From an uncultured Clostridia bacterium (GTDB lineage Bacteria > Bacillota > Clostridia > Oscillospirales > Ruminococcaceae), in assembly GCA_946545645.1 (NCBI GenBank), contig CAMNNQ010000195.1:17133-81132 (forward strand): a DNA stretch of 64,000 nt, given 5' to 3'. This document shows, piece after piece, positions 47,587-58,262 of the stretch. The stretch's first letter is position 1. The number at the start of each line of letters is the position of its first letter. A program made the translations under genes and the position numbers. A model generated the notes under the pieces. It searched no databases and was not told the origin of the DNA. It saw only the letters and a program-made list of their open reading frames with translations.

Positions 47587-48302
47587 TGGCTAATATAGGA
47601 TTGATAATAGCGGGAGGCGTGGGTGCCCGAATGGGGCAGGATATACCCAAACAGTTTCTTAATGTGTATGATAAGCCGGTGATCGTGTATACTATGGAGG
47701 CTTTTCAGAAACACCCGGATATTGATGCTATCGAGATAGTATGTGTTGATGAATGGCAAGGAGCCTTAAAAGCATATGCAAAGCAGTTTGGTATAGCAAA
47801 ACTTGAAAATGTAGTAAGCGGCGGAAAGAACGGGCAAGATTCCATTAGAAATGGGTTATATGATATTGCTGAACGACATCACAGTGATGATGACATCGTA
47901 CTCATCCACGATGCTATCAGACCAATGGTCAGTCAGGAGATCATCACCGACAATATCAAAGTTTGCAGAGAACACGGAAATGCGATCACAGTCGTTCCTT
48001 GTACTGCCGCCATGCTGAAAACTTATGATTCACTTTCTACCACGGAACAGGTGCCGCGGGATAATCTTAAGATCACTCAGACTCCTCAGGCGTTCTTTTT
48101 GAACGAGATCGTTGAAGCCCACAAAGAGGCATTGAGTAAAGGTATAACCAATTCAGTTGCATCATGCACGCTGTATATTGAACTTGGAAGGAAGTTGTAT
48201 ATGTCACGCGGCTCTGAGAAGAACCTTAAACTGACGACCACTGAGGATATCGAAATCTTTAAAGCTTTGCTTAACGCTAAGAAGGATGAGTGGCTGCACT
48301 GA
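47586..48302 (+). CDS. IspD/TarI-like cytidylyltransferase
   Basis: [48 protein letters not shown]; overlaps upstream stop. Confidence 0.94.
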   Translation: MANIGLIIAGGVGARMGQDIPKQFLNVYDKPVIVYTMEAFQKHPDIDAIEIVCVDEWQGALKAYAKQFGIAKLENVVSGGKNGQDSIRNGLYDIAERHHSDDDIVLIHDAIRPMVSQEIITDNIKVCREHGNAITVVPCTAAMLKTYDSLSTTEQVPRDNLKITQTPQAFFLNEIVEAHKEALSKGITNSVASCTLYIELGRKLYMSRGSEKNLKLTTTEDIEIFKALLNAKKDEWLH

Positions 48303-49330
48303 TGATCAAAGATTGTATGACATATAAGACCGCAATAAATGCTGTAGCAGCCGAGATCAGCACCAAAGGCGGAAGAATACTGGTAACTGGTTCAACAGGC
48401 CTGATCGGTTCCTGTATCATTGATGTGTTATTAGCTGCTAATGCTTCGTTTGGTAAAGAATATGAGATCTTTGCTCTGGGAAGGAGCGAAGAAAAGATGT
48501 TAAACAGATTTGGAAAAAACGATAATCTGCATTTTGTTGTTCAGGATGTGACTGAACCCATAACAGTAGATGGTTTGGATCATGTTATCCATGCAGCAAG
48601 TAATGCCGATCCGAGGAGCTATGCGCTTTATCCTGCGGAAACAATAATAACTAATATCAAAGGGGCAATAAATGTCCTTGAGTATTGCAAGAGAAACAAT
48701 ACTCGAGTATTGTTAACATCTTCTTTCGAAGTGTATGGAAAGCTCGAACAAGATATATATGATGAGACTCATTACGGAATCATAGATTTAAATATGATCC
48801 GCTCGTGCTATCCGGAAAGCAAACGGACTGCAGAGATGCTTTTTAAGTCATATGCTGATGAGTACAATGTTGATTGTGTTATTGCAAGACTGTCAAGTAT
48901 ATATGGGCCGACAATGAAAAGCGATGACAGTAAAGCCCACGCTCAATTCATTCGCAATGCTCTTGCTGGTGAAAACATAGTCCTGAAAAGCAAAGGTGAA
49001 CAGGTTCGATCCTATTGCTATGTTATGGATGCTGTAAGTGCTTTGTTTGCCATACTCTATAAGGGAAAATCAGGAGAAGCATATAACGTAGCAAATGAAA
49101 ACTCAATCGCATCTATTGCCGAACTGGCTAAGACAATAGCAGATCAAGCCGGGACTGAAGTAGTGTTTGAGCTTCCGGACGAGATCGAAAGCAAAGGTTT
49201 TTCCAAACCGCAGAATTGTGTTTTAAATACTGAGAAGATCAAAAAGCTGGGTTGGTTCGGGAAGTATGATCTGCAAACAGGAATAAGAGAAACATTGACT
49301 GTCCTGACTGAAAACACAATTGCGGAATAA
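48290..49330 (+). CDS. NAD-dependent epimerase/dehydratase (extended SDR)
   Basis: GGRILVTGSTGLIGSCIIDVLL; LLTSSFEVYGK; CYPESKRTAEMLFKSY. Confidence 0.95.
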   Translation: MAALMIKDCMTYKTAINAVAAEISTKGGRILVTGSTGLIGSCIIDVLLAANASFGKEYEIFALGRSEEKMLNRFGKNDNLHFVVQDVTEPITVDGLDHVIHAASNADPRSYALYPAETIITNIKGAINVLEYCKRNNTRVLLTSSFEVYGKLEQDIYDETHYGIIDLNMIRSCYPESKRTAEMLFKSYADEYNVDCVIARLSSIYGPTMKSDDSKAHAQFIRNALAGENIVLKSKGEQVRSYCYVMDAVSALFAILYKGKSGEAYNVANENSIASIAELAKTIADQAGTEVVFELPDEIESKGFSKPQNCVLNTEKIKKLGWFGKYDLQTGIRETLTVLTENTIAE

Positions 49331-49408
49331 AGTCGAATGCAGTTGATCATGCTGTTCGTCTAAAACTGCGAATAGTTGATTTACCAGCAAAGCAGAGGTG
49401 ACGTTAAG

Positions 49409-50428
49409 ATAATGGATGCAAAAATTAGTTATACCAGCCTATCATCAGACGGTGCAACACTGGCAAAAATAATTGCTACATTCAGTGTTGTTCTCACACA
49501 TTCATACAAGCTGTTTAAATATATGAATGTAGATAATTCCACGGTGTTTTATTTAAGAGGCTTTCATGCGTTTGCTTCCTGTGGAGTCCCGGTGTTTTTC
49601 TTGCTGTCAGGATACTTTCTGACGTTTAAAGGCAATTGGGATTATAAGAAAAACATCAAGAAAAAGGTCAAGAGTTTGGTGATCCCATATTTGCTGTTTA
49701 CAGCATTATACGCAATAATCAGCTGTGTCGGTGCATTGGCACTGCCGAGTTTTTTTGACAACTTCAAAGAGTTTACTGCAAATGATTGGATTATGCATTT
49801 ATTTGGTATCCCGTTTGTAATAGCTCCGTCCTTCTATGGACCACTGTGGTTTGTAAGAGAATTGCTGGTTCTTAATATAGCCTCGGTCATACTTGTTCCG
49901 GTTGTAAAAAAAATCCCCGGGTACATATTATTACCCGCAATGGCAGTTGTATATTTCCTGCCAATACCTCAGATAATACGGTACTCGATACCTTTCTTTA
50001 TAGTCGGAATGTATTTTGGTTTCAAAAAAAGTATCCCTGTTATAACAAACAATTTTTACATTATAGGTCTGTTTGTTGTTGGATTTGCAATTCCTATTGT
50101 TTTTGAAGGGGAATTAGCCTGGAAAATATCAGTTTTGCTTATGGCGATATTTATCATAACAATATCAGAGATGCTCGCTGTTGAAAATAATATCAGAAAA
50201 ATTGCAAAAATTGCGATTCCCTTCAGCTTCCCTATTTACTTATTACATGAATATCCAATGACTACAACGATGCGGCTACTTGCTATGAAACATATATCTG
50301 TACCTTTAGCTACTGCTGCTTTTCTAATAGTACCGTTCCTGATTATTGCTCTATGCGTAATAGTAATATTAGTTTGGAAACGATTGCTGCCCAAAACATT
50401 CTCTGTATTTACAGGCGGGCGGTATTGA
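49409..50428 (+). CDS. Acyltransferase 3 family membrane protein
   Basis: LAKIIATFSVVLTHSYKLF; GVPVFFLLSGYFLTFKGN; about 10 TM. Confidence 0.85.
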   Translation: MMDAKISYTSLSSDGATLAKIIATFSVVLTHSYKLFKYMNVDNSTVFYLRGFHAFASCGVPVFFLLSGYFLTFKGNWDYKKNIKKKVKSLVIPYLLFTALYAIISCVGALALPSFFDNFKEFTANDWIMHLFGIPFVIAPSFYGPLWFVRELLVLNIASVILVPVVKKIPGYILLPAMAVVYFLPIPQIIRYSIPFFIVGMYFGFKKSIPVITNNFYIIGLFVVGFAIPIVFEGELAWKISVLLMAIFIITISEMLAVENNIRKIAKIAIPFSFPIYLLHEYPMTTTMRLLAMKHISVPLATAAFLIVPFLIIALCVIVILVWKRLLPKTFSVFTGGRY

Positions 50429-50452
50429 TCAGATTATTGGAGGAAATGATCT

Positions 50453-51457
50453 ATGGCTGACATTGATTTCGTACTTACTTATTTAGATTCTAATGATATA
50501 GAATGGCAAAAGGAAAAAAGTAAATATACCCCGGGATCCACATCTGATGTAAACAAAAACAGGTATAGAGAGTGGGATAATCTTCGGTATTTTTTTAGAA
50601 GTATAGATAAATTCGCTCCTTGGGTAAGAAAGGTCCATGTCGTTACATGGGGGCATCTGCCTGAATGGCTGAACACCAAGCACCCTAAGATCCATATTGT
50701 AAACCATAAAGACTATCTGCCTCAAGAGTGGCTGCCTACTTTCAGCAGCAGATGTATTGACATGAATCTTCACAGGATACCTGACTTGGCAGAGCAGTTT
50801 GTATACTTTAATGATGATATGTTTCTTACAGGAGCTGTTGAACCGGATTTCTTCTTTAAAAACGGCTTGCCGTGTGATGCAGCTGTATTGTCCGCTCAGG
50901 CGTTCAACTTGAACAACAGTGTGAAAATGTATTTTGCACCATACGTTGATACCGGTGTGATAAATAAGCATTTCAAGATCAGGAAAGTAATAAAGAGTGA
51001 TCTTGGAAAGTGGATCAATTTAAAGTACCGAAGTGAATTGTTCAGAACAATTACTATGCTTCCATATCCACATTTTATCTGTTTCAGAAACTTTCATTTG
51101 CCATATGGATATCTGAAATCCACATATGAAGAAGTATGGAAAAAAGAGCCTGAGCTGTTAAGTGCAGCATCCTCACATAAGTTCAGAGACATTGCAGATC
51201 CGAATCACTTTTTGTTTACATATTGGCAGTATGTTACCGGAAAGTTCACTCCGAGAAGTGTGAAATATGGAAAATACTATTCAATTCATTATATTGATGA
51301 TGCCAAAAGTGCGGCAAAAGATATCAGGAGCAAGAAGTATAAGATGATGTGTATTAATGATACTATCATTAATGACAACGATTTTGAAAGAATAAAAGAT
51401 ATTGTAAATAAAGCTCTGCATTCCTTGCTTCCACAAAAATCATCGTTTGAAATATGA
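50453..51457 (+). CDS. Stealth-family sugar-phosphotransferase
   Basis: IDFVLTYLDSNDIEWQKEKSKY; NRYREWDNLRYFFRSIDKFAPWVRKVHVVTWGHLPEWLN; SSRCIDMNLHRIPDLAEQFVYFNDDMFL. Confidence 0.9.
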   Translation: MADIDFVLTYLDSNDIEWQKEKSKYTPGSTSDVNKNRYREWDNLRYFFRSIDKFAPWVRKVHVVTWGHLPEWLNTKHPKIHIVNHKDYLPQEWLPTFSSRCIDMNLHRIPDLAEQFVYFNDDMFLTGAVEPDFFFKNGLPCDAAVLSAQAFNLNNSVKMYFAPYVDTGVINKHFKIRKVIKSDLGKWINLKYRSELFRTITMLPYPHFICFRNFHLPYGYLKSTYEEVWKKEPELLSAASSHKFRDIADPNHFLFTYWQYVTGKFTPRSVKYGKYYSIHYIDDAKSAAKDIRSKKYKMMCINDTIINDNDFERIKDIVNKALHSLLPQKSSFEI

Positions 51458-51599
51458 TATTTGTTTTTTGCAATATCACATTATTATATAGAGGTATGGC
51501 AGCATAATATGTCCTCCCGTATGCAGGATATACCATGACAAGTATTAAACTCTATCTAAAGCGTTTGATTTTGAAGACTGATAGAAAAGAGAGGGATAA

Positions 51600-52922
51600 A
51601 TGAATACTATTGTTATAGTTTCAGCAGGTACATTCCTTGCATTTGCGCTGCTTGGCAGATTTTTATATAAATGTATTATTAATCCTATTACTGTTTTTTG
51701 CGGCTTGTGGGGATTTATTCTTTTGCTGTATAGTTTGCCTTTATATAATTTGTTCCCCGCTTCTTCCGATGCTTTATTGCTTATCATTTCCGGAACCGGA
51801 ATGTTTTCTTTGGGAGCTTTTTTTTCAACAACGTTTTTTTTAAAAACCAAAAAGAATAGTGTAATCCCTTCAATTGAATCTAATTCAGTAACGATTCGAT
51901 ACGATATTCTTCTTGTGCTGAATGTTATTTCATTTGTGTTCCTTGTAGGTTTTGGTTTCAGCGTTATCATTTCGCTTATTTCAGGCAGTAATTTTGCATA
52001 TATTCACAAGATGTATAATGTTGTTGATGAAGAAGGAATACTTGGTGCTTCTTCATTTAGCAGGAGTTTCGTTTCATGGATCATTTGGCCTGTAATGCAT
52101 ATGTCTTTGGCAGCATTAGCTGTATTTTCGCAGTGTGATAATAGAAGCAAAATTCCATTGAAAAAATGGTGTGCAATTATAATATTTTCTAATCTTGGTC
52201 TGTTTACACTTATTTCCGGAAAGCGATCTTTTTTGGTTGAAGCTATTGTTTTTTTTGTTGTAGTTTATATTATGCGCGGAAAAAAAGTGAAACTCAGCCG
52301 AAAAACTAAGCTTATTATCATAATAGTTGCCGGCATTCTTGTTTGGGCATTTAATTATATCTCAGTCGGACGTGGTTCCGATTCGATTATCAGCTTGTTT
52401 TATGGGTATTTGGTCGGGTGTATTCCACATTTATCAGTCAAGTTGCAATATATGCCGGTATCTGTTGTTGGATTTACAAGTGTTTATGGTTTTTTTCATG
52501 CACCGATAACTCTCTGTAATGTTGTTCTGCATTCGGAATTATTATCAAATATACGAGATTCTATGTCCCAATTAGTAGAATATACACAAGAGCGCGTTTT
52601 TATAGGTCAGGGAAAGACATACAACGCATTCCTTACGCCTTTTTACTATTTTTACTTAGACGGAGGTTGGGTAGGAAATATACTTTTGAGCTTTTTGTTT
52701 GGACTTATATCAATGCATATATATCATAGATTTTTAAAGAAAAGAGATATGTATTCCATAGTCATCTATGTTCTTCTTTTCTTTAGCTTATATATGTCTA
52801 TGGTTCGTTTTCAGTTCTTTCAGATGAGGTTTGTTCTATCATTTTTTTACGCTTATTTGGTTTTCCATGTTCGTCAAAAAAGATTTGTATTTAGGCGAAG
52901 TAAACTCAATTTTAAAGTATAA
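51600..52922 (+). CDS. O-antigen/oligosaccharide polymerase (Wzy-like)
   Basis: Multi-TM protein between Stealth and flippase; FLTPFYYFYLDGGWVGNILLSFLFGL. Confidence 0.75.
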   Translation: MNTIVIVSAGTFLAFALLGRFLYKCIINPITVFCGLWGFILLLYSLPLYNLFPASSDALLLIISGTGMFSLGAFFSTTFFLKTKKNSVIPSIESNSVTIRYDILLVLNVISFVFLVGFGFSVIISLISGSNFAYIHKMYNVVDEEGILGASSFSRSFVSWIIWPVMHMSLAALAVFSQCDNRSKIPLKKWCAIIIFSNLGLFTLISGKRSFLVEAIVFFVVVYIMRGKKVKLSRKTKLIIIIVAGILVWAFNYISVGRGSDSIISLFYGYLVGCIPHLSVKLQYMPVSVVGFTSVYGFFHAPITLCNVVLHSELLSNIRDSMSQLVEYTQERVFIGQGKTYNAFLTPFYYFYLDGGWVGNILLSFLFGLISMHIYHRFLKKRDMYSIVIYVLLFFSLYMSMVRFQFFQMRFVLSFFYAYLVFHVRQKRFVFRRSKLNFKV

Positions 52923-52952
52923 TATAACACCAAAACACGGTTGAGGGGAAAT

Positions 52953-54419
52953 ATGGCTAAGAAACCTGGACTAAAAAAGAATTTTATGTTCAGCATCTGT
53001 TATCAGATACTGGCTATAATATTACCGCTTATAACAGCGCCGTATATAGCGCGAGTTTTAGGGGCAGCAAATACCGGTATTTACTCCAAAACATTTGCGC
53101 TTGCACGGTATTTCATGCTGTTTGCTATGTTAGGCGTAAACAATTACGGAAACCGCGCTATTGCAAGAGTACACGACGACAAAAAGGAAATGAGCAATAC
53201 CTTTTGGGAGATCTATTCATTTCAAATGTTTTTGGCAATAATCTTTAATCTGCTGTACTTGTGCTTCTGCTTGTTTTTAGCTAAAGAGAACCAGCTCATT
53301 TATCTCATGCAGGGAATTTATATTCTTGGAGGTATGTTTGATATCAACTGGTGCTGCTTTGGCATGGAGAATTTTAAATTGACAACGATCAGAAGCAGCA
53401 TAATAAAGATCGCTTCGGCGATCTGCGTTTTCTGTTTTGTAAACAGTCGTGATGACTTATGGTTATATGCATTGATAATATCACTTTCACATATTATTTC
53501 TGTGCTGGCTGTATGGCCGTTTGTATTAAAACATATAGACATAGTTCGCCCAACGATGGCAGGGATCAAAAAGCATATAAAACCAAATTTGGTCTTATTC
53601 TGGCCTGTGATAGCAGTAAGCATTTATAACCTGATGGACAGGATCATGCTGGGGTGGATGAGCGTTGATGAAGAAGTTGGCTTCTATACTAATGCAGAGA
53701 GTATTGTTACTATACCAACGACGCTTATTCTTGCTTTAGACAACGTTGTGATGCCTCGAATGTCTAATCTTTTTTCCAAGAACGATAGATCTGAAAAGAT
53801 CAAGTTTTTAATGGACTCGGTTATGATGTTCGCAATGTTTATGGCTGCAGCAATGGCGTTCGGAATTGCCGGTGTCTCGGATATATTTGCACCTTGGTTT
53901 TACGGTAAAGATTTTACACGCTGCGGATTTTTTATATTGTTGTTAAGTCCTGTTATTATTTTTAAGGGATGGGCTGGTGCTTTAAGAACTCAGTATATTA
54001 TTCCTACCGGTAAAGATAAAATATATATCATTTCATTGACCGTCGGTGCAATTGTAAATCTTATCCTTAATGCTATATTAATACCTAAGCTAAATGGCGT
54101 TGGTGCTATCATAGGTACACTTGCAGCTGAGTTTTCTGTTTGTTTCATTCAGTTCTTCTTGTGCAGAAAGGAAATCAATCTGAAGGATTATCTTACGAAT
54201 GGGATCAGTTTTTGCATGATAGGAGCTATTATGTTCTTTGCAGTGGAGTCTTTGTCATATATAAGCTCCAGTGCAGTTGTAACGATGGCGGTACAGATAG
54301 TGTGCGGAGGACTGCTGTATGTATTACTTGCATCAGTATATATGATCAAAATCAGAAAGAATCCTGTGCTTGTCAACGAGGGATTGAAAATGCTGCGGAT
54401 AAAATATCGGTTTAAGTGA
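52953..54419 (+). CDS. Polysaccharide flippase (Wzx/MATE-like)
   Basis: NFMFSICYQILAIILPLITAPYIARVLGAANTGIYS; WFYGKDF; 12-14 TM. Confidence 0.92.
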   Translation: MAKKPGLKKNFMFSICYQILAIILPLITAPYIARVLGAANTGIYSKTFALARYFMLFAMLGVNNYGNRAIARVHDDKKEMSNTFWEIYSFQMFLAIIFNLLYLCFCLFLAKENQLIYLMQGIYILGGMFDINWCCFGMENFKLTTIRSSIIKIASAICVFCFVNSRDDLWLYALIISLSHIISVLAVWPFVLKHIDIVRPTMAGIKKHIKPNLVLFWPVIAVSIYNLMDRIMLGWMSVDEEVGFYTNAESIVTIPTTLILALDNVVMPRMSNLFSKNDRSEKIKFLMDSVMMFAMFMAAAMAFGIAGVSDIFAPWFYGKDFTRCGFFILLLSPVIIFKGWAGALRTQYIIPTGKDKIYIISLTVGAIVNLILNAILIPKLNGVGAIIGTLAAEFSVCFIQFFLCRKEINLKDYLTNGISFCMIGAIMFFAVESLSYISSSAVVTMAVQIVCGGLLYVLLASVYMIKIRKNPVLVNEGLKMLRIKYRFK

Positions 54420-54435
54420 TCCAGAGGATAAAGAT

Positions 54436-55464
54436 ATGGAAGAAAAGAGTTACAAAACAGGGCGTATTGAATATCTTGATATATTCCGAGCTTTTGGTAT
54501 CATTCTGATGATCATGGGGCATATCAAGTTTGGCAGTTATTTTGATAAATGGATACACGCTTTTCATATGCCAATGTTTTTCTTCGTGTCAGGGTGGTTT
54601 TTCAAAACTAAAGAGAGTATTGGCACGCAGATCGCAAAAAAGGTTCGCAGCCTTTTGCTTCCCTATGTGTTTTGGGAGATCTTTCTATGGGCTATCCTTA
54701 TGATATTTGTGTCTGAGTACAGATCATTGCAGACCTTGCAGTATATATTCACCGAGAATACTTATAAAATACCGATTGAAAACGGTACTTTTGGTATTTC
54801 GCCTATCCCGGGAGCAATGTGGTTCCTGACAGCACTCTTTTTTGTTGAATTAATTTATATCCTTTTGGATTGGGTTTTGGGCTGCAATTGGAAACTTCAT
54901 GTAGCAGTAATATTCATCTCATGTACAGGTATGCTCGTTCCGACATTAATGACTTTTCGTCTTCCGTTGGCTTTGGATTCAGCATTCGTGGGTATTGGAT
55001 TATTTCATATTGCGAGAATGACAAAAGGCTCCAAGGCAGAAAGGATCATGGATCTGAAGCCATGGCAAACTTTGACAATTGGAGCAGTGGTCAGCATCTC
55101 GATCATTATATGCCCGACGATCAATATGCGAACGGGGAATTATAGCTGGTATATTACCTTTTGGATCAATGCACTTGGAGCTATCGCTGCAGGCTGGAAT
55201 ATATCAAGATATACAGAGAAGCTGCTATCTGGCAGGAGGATACTTTCAAGGGTGTCGGGCTGGCTGAAGGAAATTGGCAGGAATTCTATCGTTTATTTAT
55301 GCTTTAACCAAATTGTTATCCTTGCAGTGACCAAGGGAATGGATATGATAGGCATTAAAGGGATAGTTGCCAAGATGCCGATTTTGATATTCACATTGGC
55401 GATCCTATCCTGTTTTGAGGTCTTGATCTGCAAAACCAAACTGAAAGCGCTAATTGGAAAGTAA
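54436..55464 (+). CDS. Acyltransferase 3 family membrane protein
   Basis: RIEYLDIFRAFGIILMIMGHIKFGSYFDKWIHAFHMPMFFFVSGWFFK. Confidence 0.88.
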   Translation: MEEKSYKTGRIEYLDIFRAFGIILMIMGHIKFGSYFDKWIHAFHMPMFFFVSGWFFKTKESIGTQIAKKVRSLLLPYVFWEIFLWAILMIFVSEYRSLQTLQYIFTENTYKIPIENGTFGISPIPGAMWFLTALFFVELIYILLDWVLGCNWKLHVAVIFISCTGMLVPTLMTFRLPLALDSAFVGIGLFHIARMTKGSKAERIMDLKPWQTLTIGAVVSISIIICPTINMRTGNYSWYITFWINALGAIAAGWNISRYTEKLLSGRRILSRVSGWLKEIGRNSIVYLCFNQIVILAVTKGMDMIGIKGIVAKMPILIFTLAILSCFEVLICKTKLKALIGK

Positions 55465-55618
55465 TACTTCGGAGATATGATGTCTATAAAATACACCCCC
55501 AAAGGCAAATGCGCTCTTGGAGCTTACGGGTATGGTTTTCGGAGCATTATTTATCTTGTCATCGCAAGGCAATAGAATGGCAAGAATTCATCAGAAAAAA
55601 TGGGAGATGTGTAGATTT

Positions 55619-56857
55619 ATGAAAATCGCAGTCGCAGGCACCGGCTATGTCGGCCTTTCGTTGGCAGTATTGCTCTCACAGCACAATAAGGTCACAGCCG
55701 TTGATATAATCCCTGAAAAGGTGGAGCTTATCAACAATAAAAAATCGCCCATTCAGGACGAATACATTGAGAAATATCTTGCCGAAAAGGAGCTTGATCT
55801 GACAGCGACCCTCGACGGCGAGAGCGCATACAAGGACGCCGATTTTGTCATCATCGCAGCGCCGACAAACTACGATCCGAAGAAAAACTTCTTCGATTGC
55901 AGCGCAGTCGAGGCGGTTATTGAGCTTGTGCTCAAAGTCAACCCCAACGCGATAATGGTCATCAAATCGACTATCCCCGTTGGCTACACAAAGAGCGTCC
56001 GCGAGAAATTCGGCACTAAGAACATCATTTTCAGCCCTGAGTTCCTCCGTGAGAGCAAGGCTCTGTACGACAACCTCTACCCCAGCCGTATCATCGTGGG
56101 AACTGACCTTGACGATGAAAAGCTGGTGGATGCTGCCCATAAGTTTGCGGAGCTCTTACAGCAGGGCGCTATCAAGGAAAATATCAACACGCTGTTTATG
56201 GGCTTCACCGAGGCAGAGGCAGTCAAGCTCTTTGCTAATACATATCTTGCTCTCCGCGTCAGCTATTTCAACGAGCTGGATACCTATGCCGAAATGAAGG
56301 GCCTCGACACACAGGCTATCATCAACGGTGTGTGTCTTGATCCGCGTATCGGCAACCATTACAACAATCCCAGCTTCGGCTACGGCGGCTATTGTCTGCC
56401 CAAGGATACCAAGCAGCTCCTTGCAAATTATGCCGATGTCCCGCAGGATATGATGACGGCTATCGTCCAGTCCAACCGTACCCGCAAGGATTTTATCGCG
56501 GATCGAGTGCTTCACATGGCAGGGTACTATGACTATTACAACCGTGGAGATTACAGCGCTGCGGATGAAAAGGAATGTGTTATCGGCGTTTACCGTCTGA
56601 CAATGAAATCCAACAGCGACAATTTCCGTCAGAGCTCCATTCAGGGCGTAATGAAACGTATCAAGGCCAAAGGCGCTATCGTTATCGTCTATGAGCCGAC
56701 CCTTGAAAACGGCAGCACATTCTTCGGCAGCAAGGTCGTAAATGACCTTGCTGAGTTCAAGAAGAGAAGCCACGCTATCATTGCAAACAGATATGACAGC
56801 TGCCTTGATGATGTAAAAGATAAGGTCTACACGAGAGATCTGTTCCGGAGAGATTGA
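55619..56857 (+). CDS. ugd: UDP-glucose 6-dehydrogenase
   Basis: [68 protein letters not shown]. Confidence 0.96.
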   Translation: MKIAVAGTGYVGLSLAVLLSQHNKVTAVDIIPEKVELINNKKSPIQDEYIEKYLAEKELDLTATLDGESAYKDADFVIIAAPTNYDPKKNFFDCSAVEAVIELVLKVNPNAIMVIKSTIPVGYTKSVREKFGTKNIIFSPEFLRESKALYDNLYPSRIIVGTDLDDEKLVDAAHKFAELLQQGAIKENINTLFMGFTEAEAVKLFANTYLALRVSYFNELDTYAEMKGLDTQAIINGVCLDPRIGNHYNNPSFGYGGYCLPKDTKQLLANYADVPQDMMTAIVQSNRTRKDFIADRVLHMAGYYDYYNRGDYSAADEKECVIGVYRLTMKSNSDNFRQSSIQGVMKRIKAKGAIVIVYEPTLENGSTFFGSKVVNDLAEFKKRSHAIIANRYDSCLDDVKDKVYTRDLFRRD

Positions 56858-56869
56858 TAGGAACTCTAA

Positions 56870-57979
56870 ATGGACAAATATATCTACAAACAATCAGCAT
56901 ACTACCTGATATACCTCATTAGATGTGTGCTCAACAATAAGATCCCTGCAAAAGAAACGCTCGACAAGATGGATTTGTCGAGCGTTTTTGACGTAGCGAA
57001 AGCTCATTCGCTGACGACTATCGCAGCGTATGCTCTGGAGTCGGCAGGGATATATGACAAGGACTTCGAGGAAGAGAAGAACAGGGCGATAAGAAAAACT
57101 ATTATTCTCGATTCCGAACGTGAGTGTATTTTTTCAGAGTTTGAAAAAGCCGGGATATGGTATTTGCCACTGAAAGGCATAATCCTCAAGGAGTATTATC
57201 CCGCTTTCGGTATGCGGCAGATGGCGGATCATGATATTTTAATTGACAGAACTCGGCAGAAGGATATAAAGGATATTATGCTGTCTTGCGGCTTTTATGT
57301 GAAGACCTATAACAAGAGCAAGCATGATGTATATTTCAAGAAGCCGGTCTGCAATTTCCAGATGCATATTTCACTTTTTGAAAAAGATGACACTGACAAG
57401 CGGTATTGCTACTTCAAAGACATTGACAAGAGGCTGATCTCAGACAGCACAAGCAGTTTCCGCCGCAGCTTTACCAAAGAGGATTTTTATCTGTATATCA
57501 AAGCACATGAATACAAGCATTTTACGTCTTCCGGTACAGGTCTGCGTAATCTTGTGGACAATTATGTTTTCGATAAAAAATATGGAAACGATCTTGACTG
57601 GGATTATATCAGAGCCGAGCTGGTCAAACTCGGTATGCTTGACTATGAGCGTGAAAGCAGGGAGCTTACGATCAAGCTGTTCGACGGCATAAAAATGACC
57701 GACCGCGAGAAAGAACTCCTTGATTATTATATCTTTTCCGGTACATACGGGAATACTAAGAACTCGATCTCTAACATCCTGAAAAAAAACGGCGGCAGCA
57801 AGGCAAGATATATCAAGGAGCGATTGATCCCGCCGGCAGCGGTGATAAAAAAGCGGTACCCGATATTCTATAGATATAAGGTATTGCTGCCACTCCTACC
57901 TTTATACAGAGCCGCATTTGGACTCATCAAAAACAGGAGAAAGGTATCTTCCGAGCTTAAAGCGCTGATTTATTTATAA
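56870..57979 (+). CDS. Nucleotidyltransferase family protein (PF14907-like)
   Basis: AGIWYLPLKGIILKEYYPAFGMRQMADHDILIDRTRQKDIKDIMLSCGF. Confidence 0.85.
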   Translation: MDKYIYKQSAYYLIYLIRCVLNNKIPAKETLDKMDLSSVFDVAKAHSLTTIAAYALESAGIYDKDFEEEKNRAIRKTIILDSERECIFSEFEKAGIWYLPLKGIILKEYYPAFGMRQMADHDILIDRTRQKDIKDIMLSCGFYVKTYNKSKHDVYFKKPVCNFQMHISLFEKDDTDKRYCYFKDIDKRLISDSTSSFRRSFTKEDFYLYIKAHEYKHFTSSGTGLRNLVDNYVFDKKYGNDLDWDYIRAELVKLGMLDYERESRELTIKLFDGIKMTDREKELLDYYIFSGTYGNTKNSISNILKKNGGSKARYIKERLIPPAAVIKKRYPIFYRYKVLLPLLPLYRAAFGLIKNRRKVSSELKALIYL

Positions 57980-57983
57980 ATCC

Positions 57984-58050
57984 AAAGCACCTCTTGCAGG
58001 TGCTTTTTTTTTTTCACACCTCTTCAGTAAATAAGGGGTGTTTTTTTATG
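57984..58050 (+). terminator. Tandem terminators at end of polysaccharide locus
   Basis: AAGCACCTcttgcAGGTGCTTttttttttt followed by ACACCTCTTcagtaaatAAGGGGTGTttttttt. Confidence 0.88.
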
Positions 58051-58262
58051 CCGCCGTAAATGTTAATTTGGCCAAACTTATTTACAAAAGATTTTCTTTT
58101 TAGGGCAAACTTTGCCTTTGTGGGAGATAAAACGAATGGTATTATAAGCTTGTTTCACAGAATTCTGCAGAATTTTGGACATAAAGCGCATGCTCTTGGA
58201 AAATTTTGACAGAATGCTTTTCAGGGGCTTTCTTAAGTGCGTGCTTTTTTAAGGTGATAACT

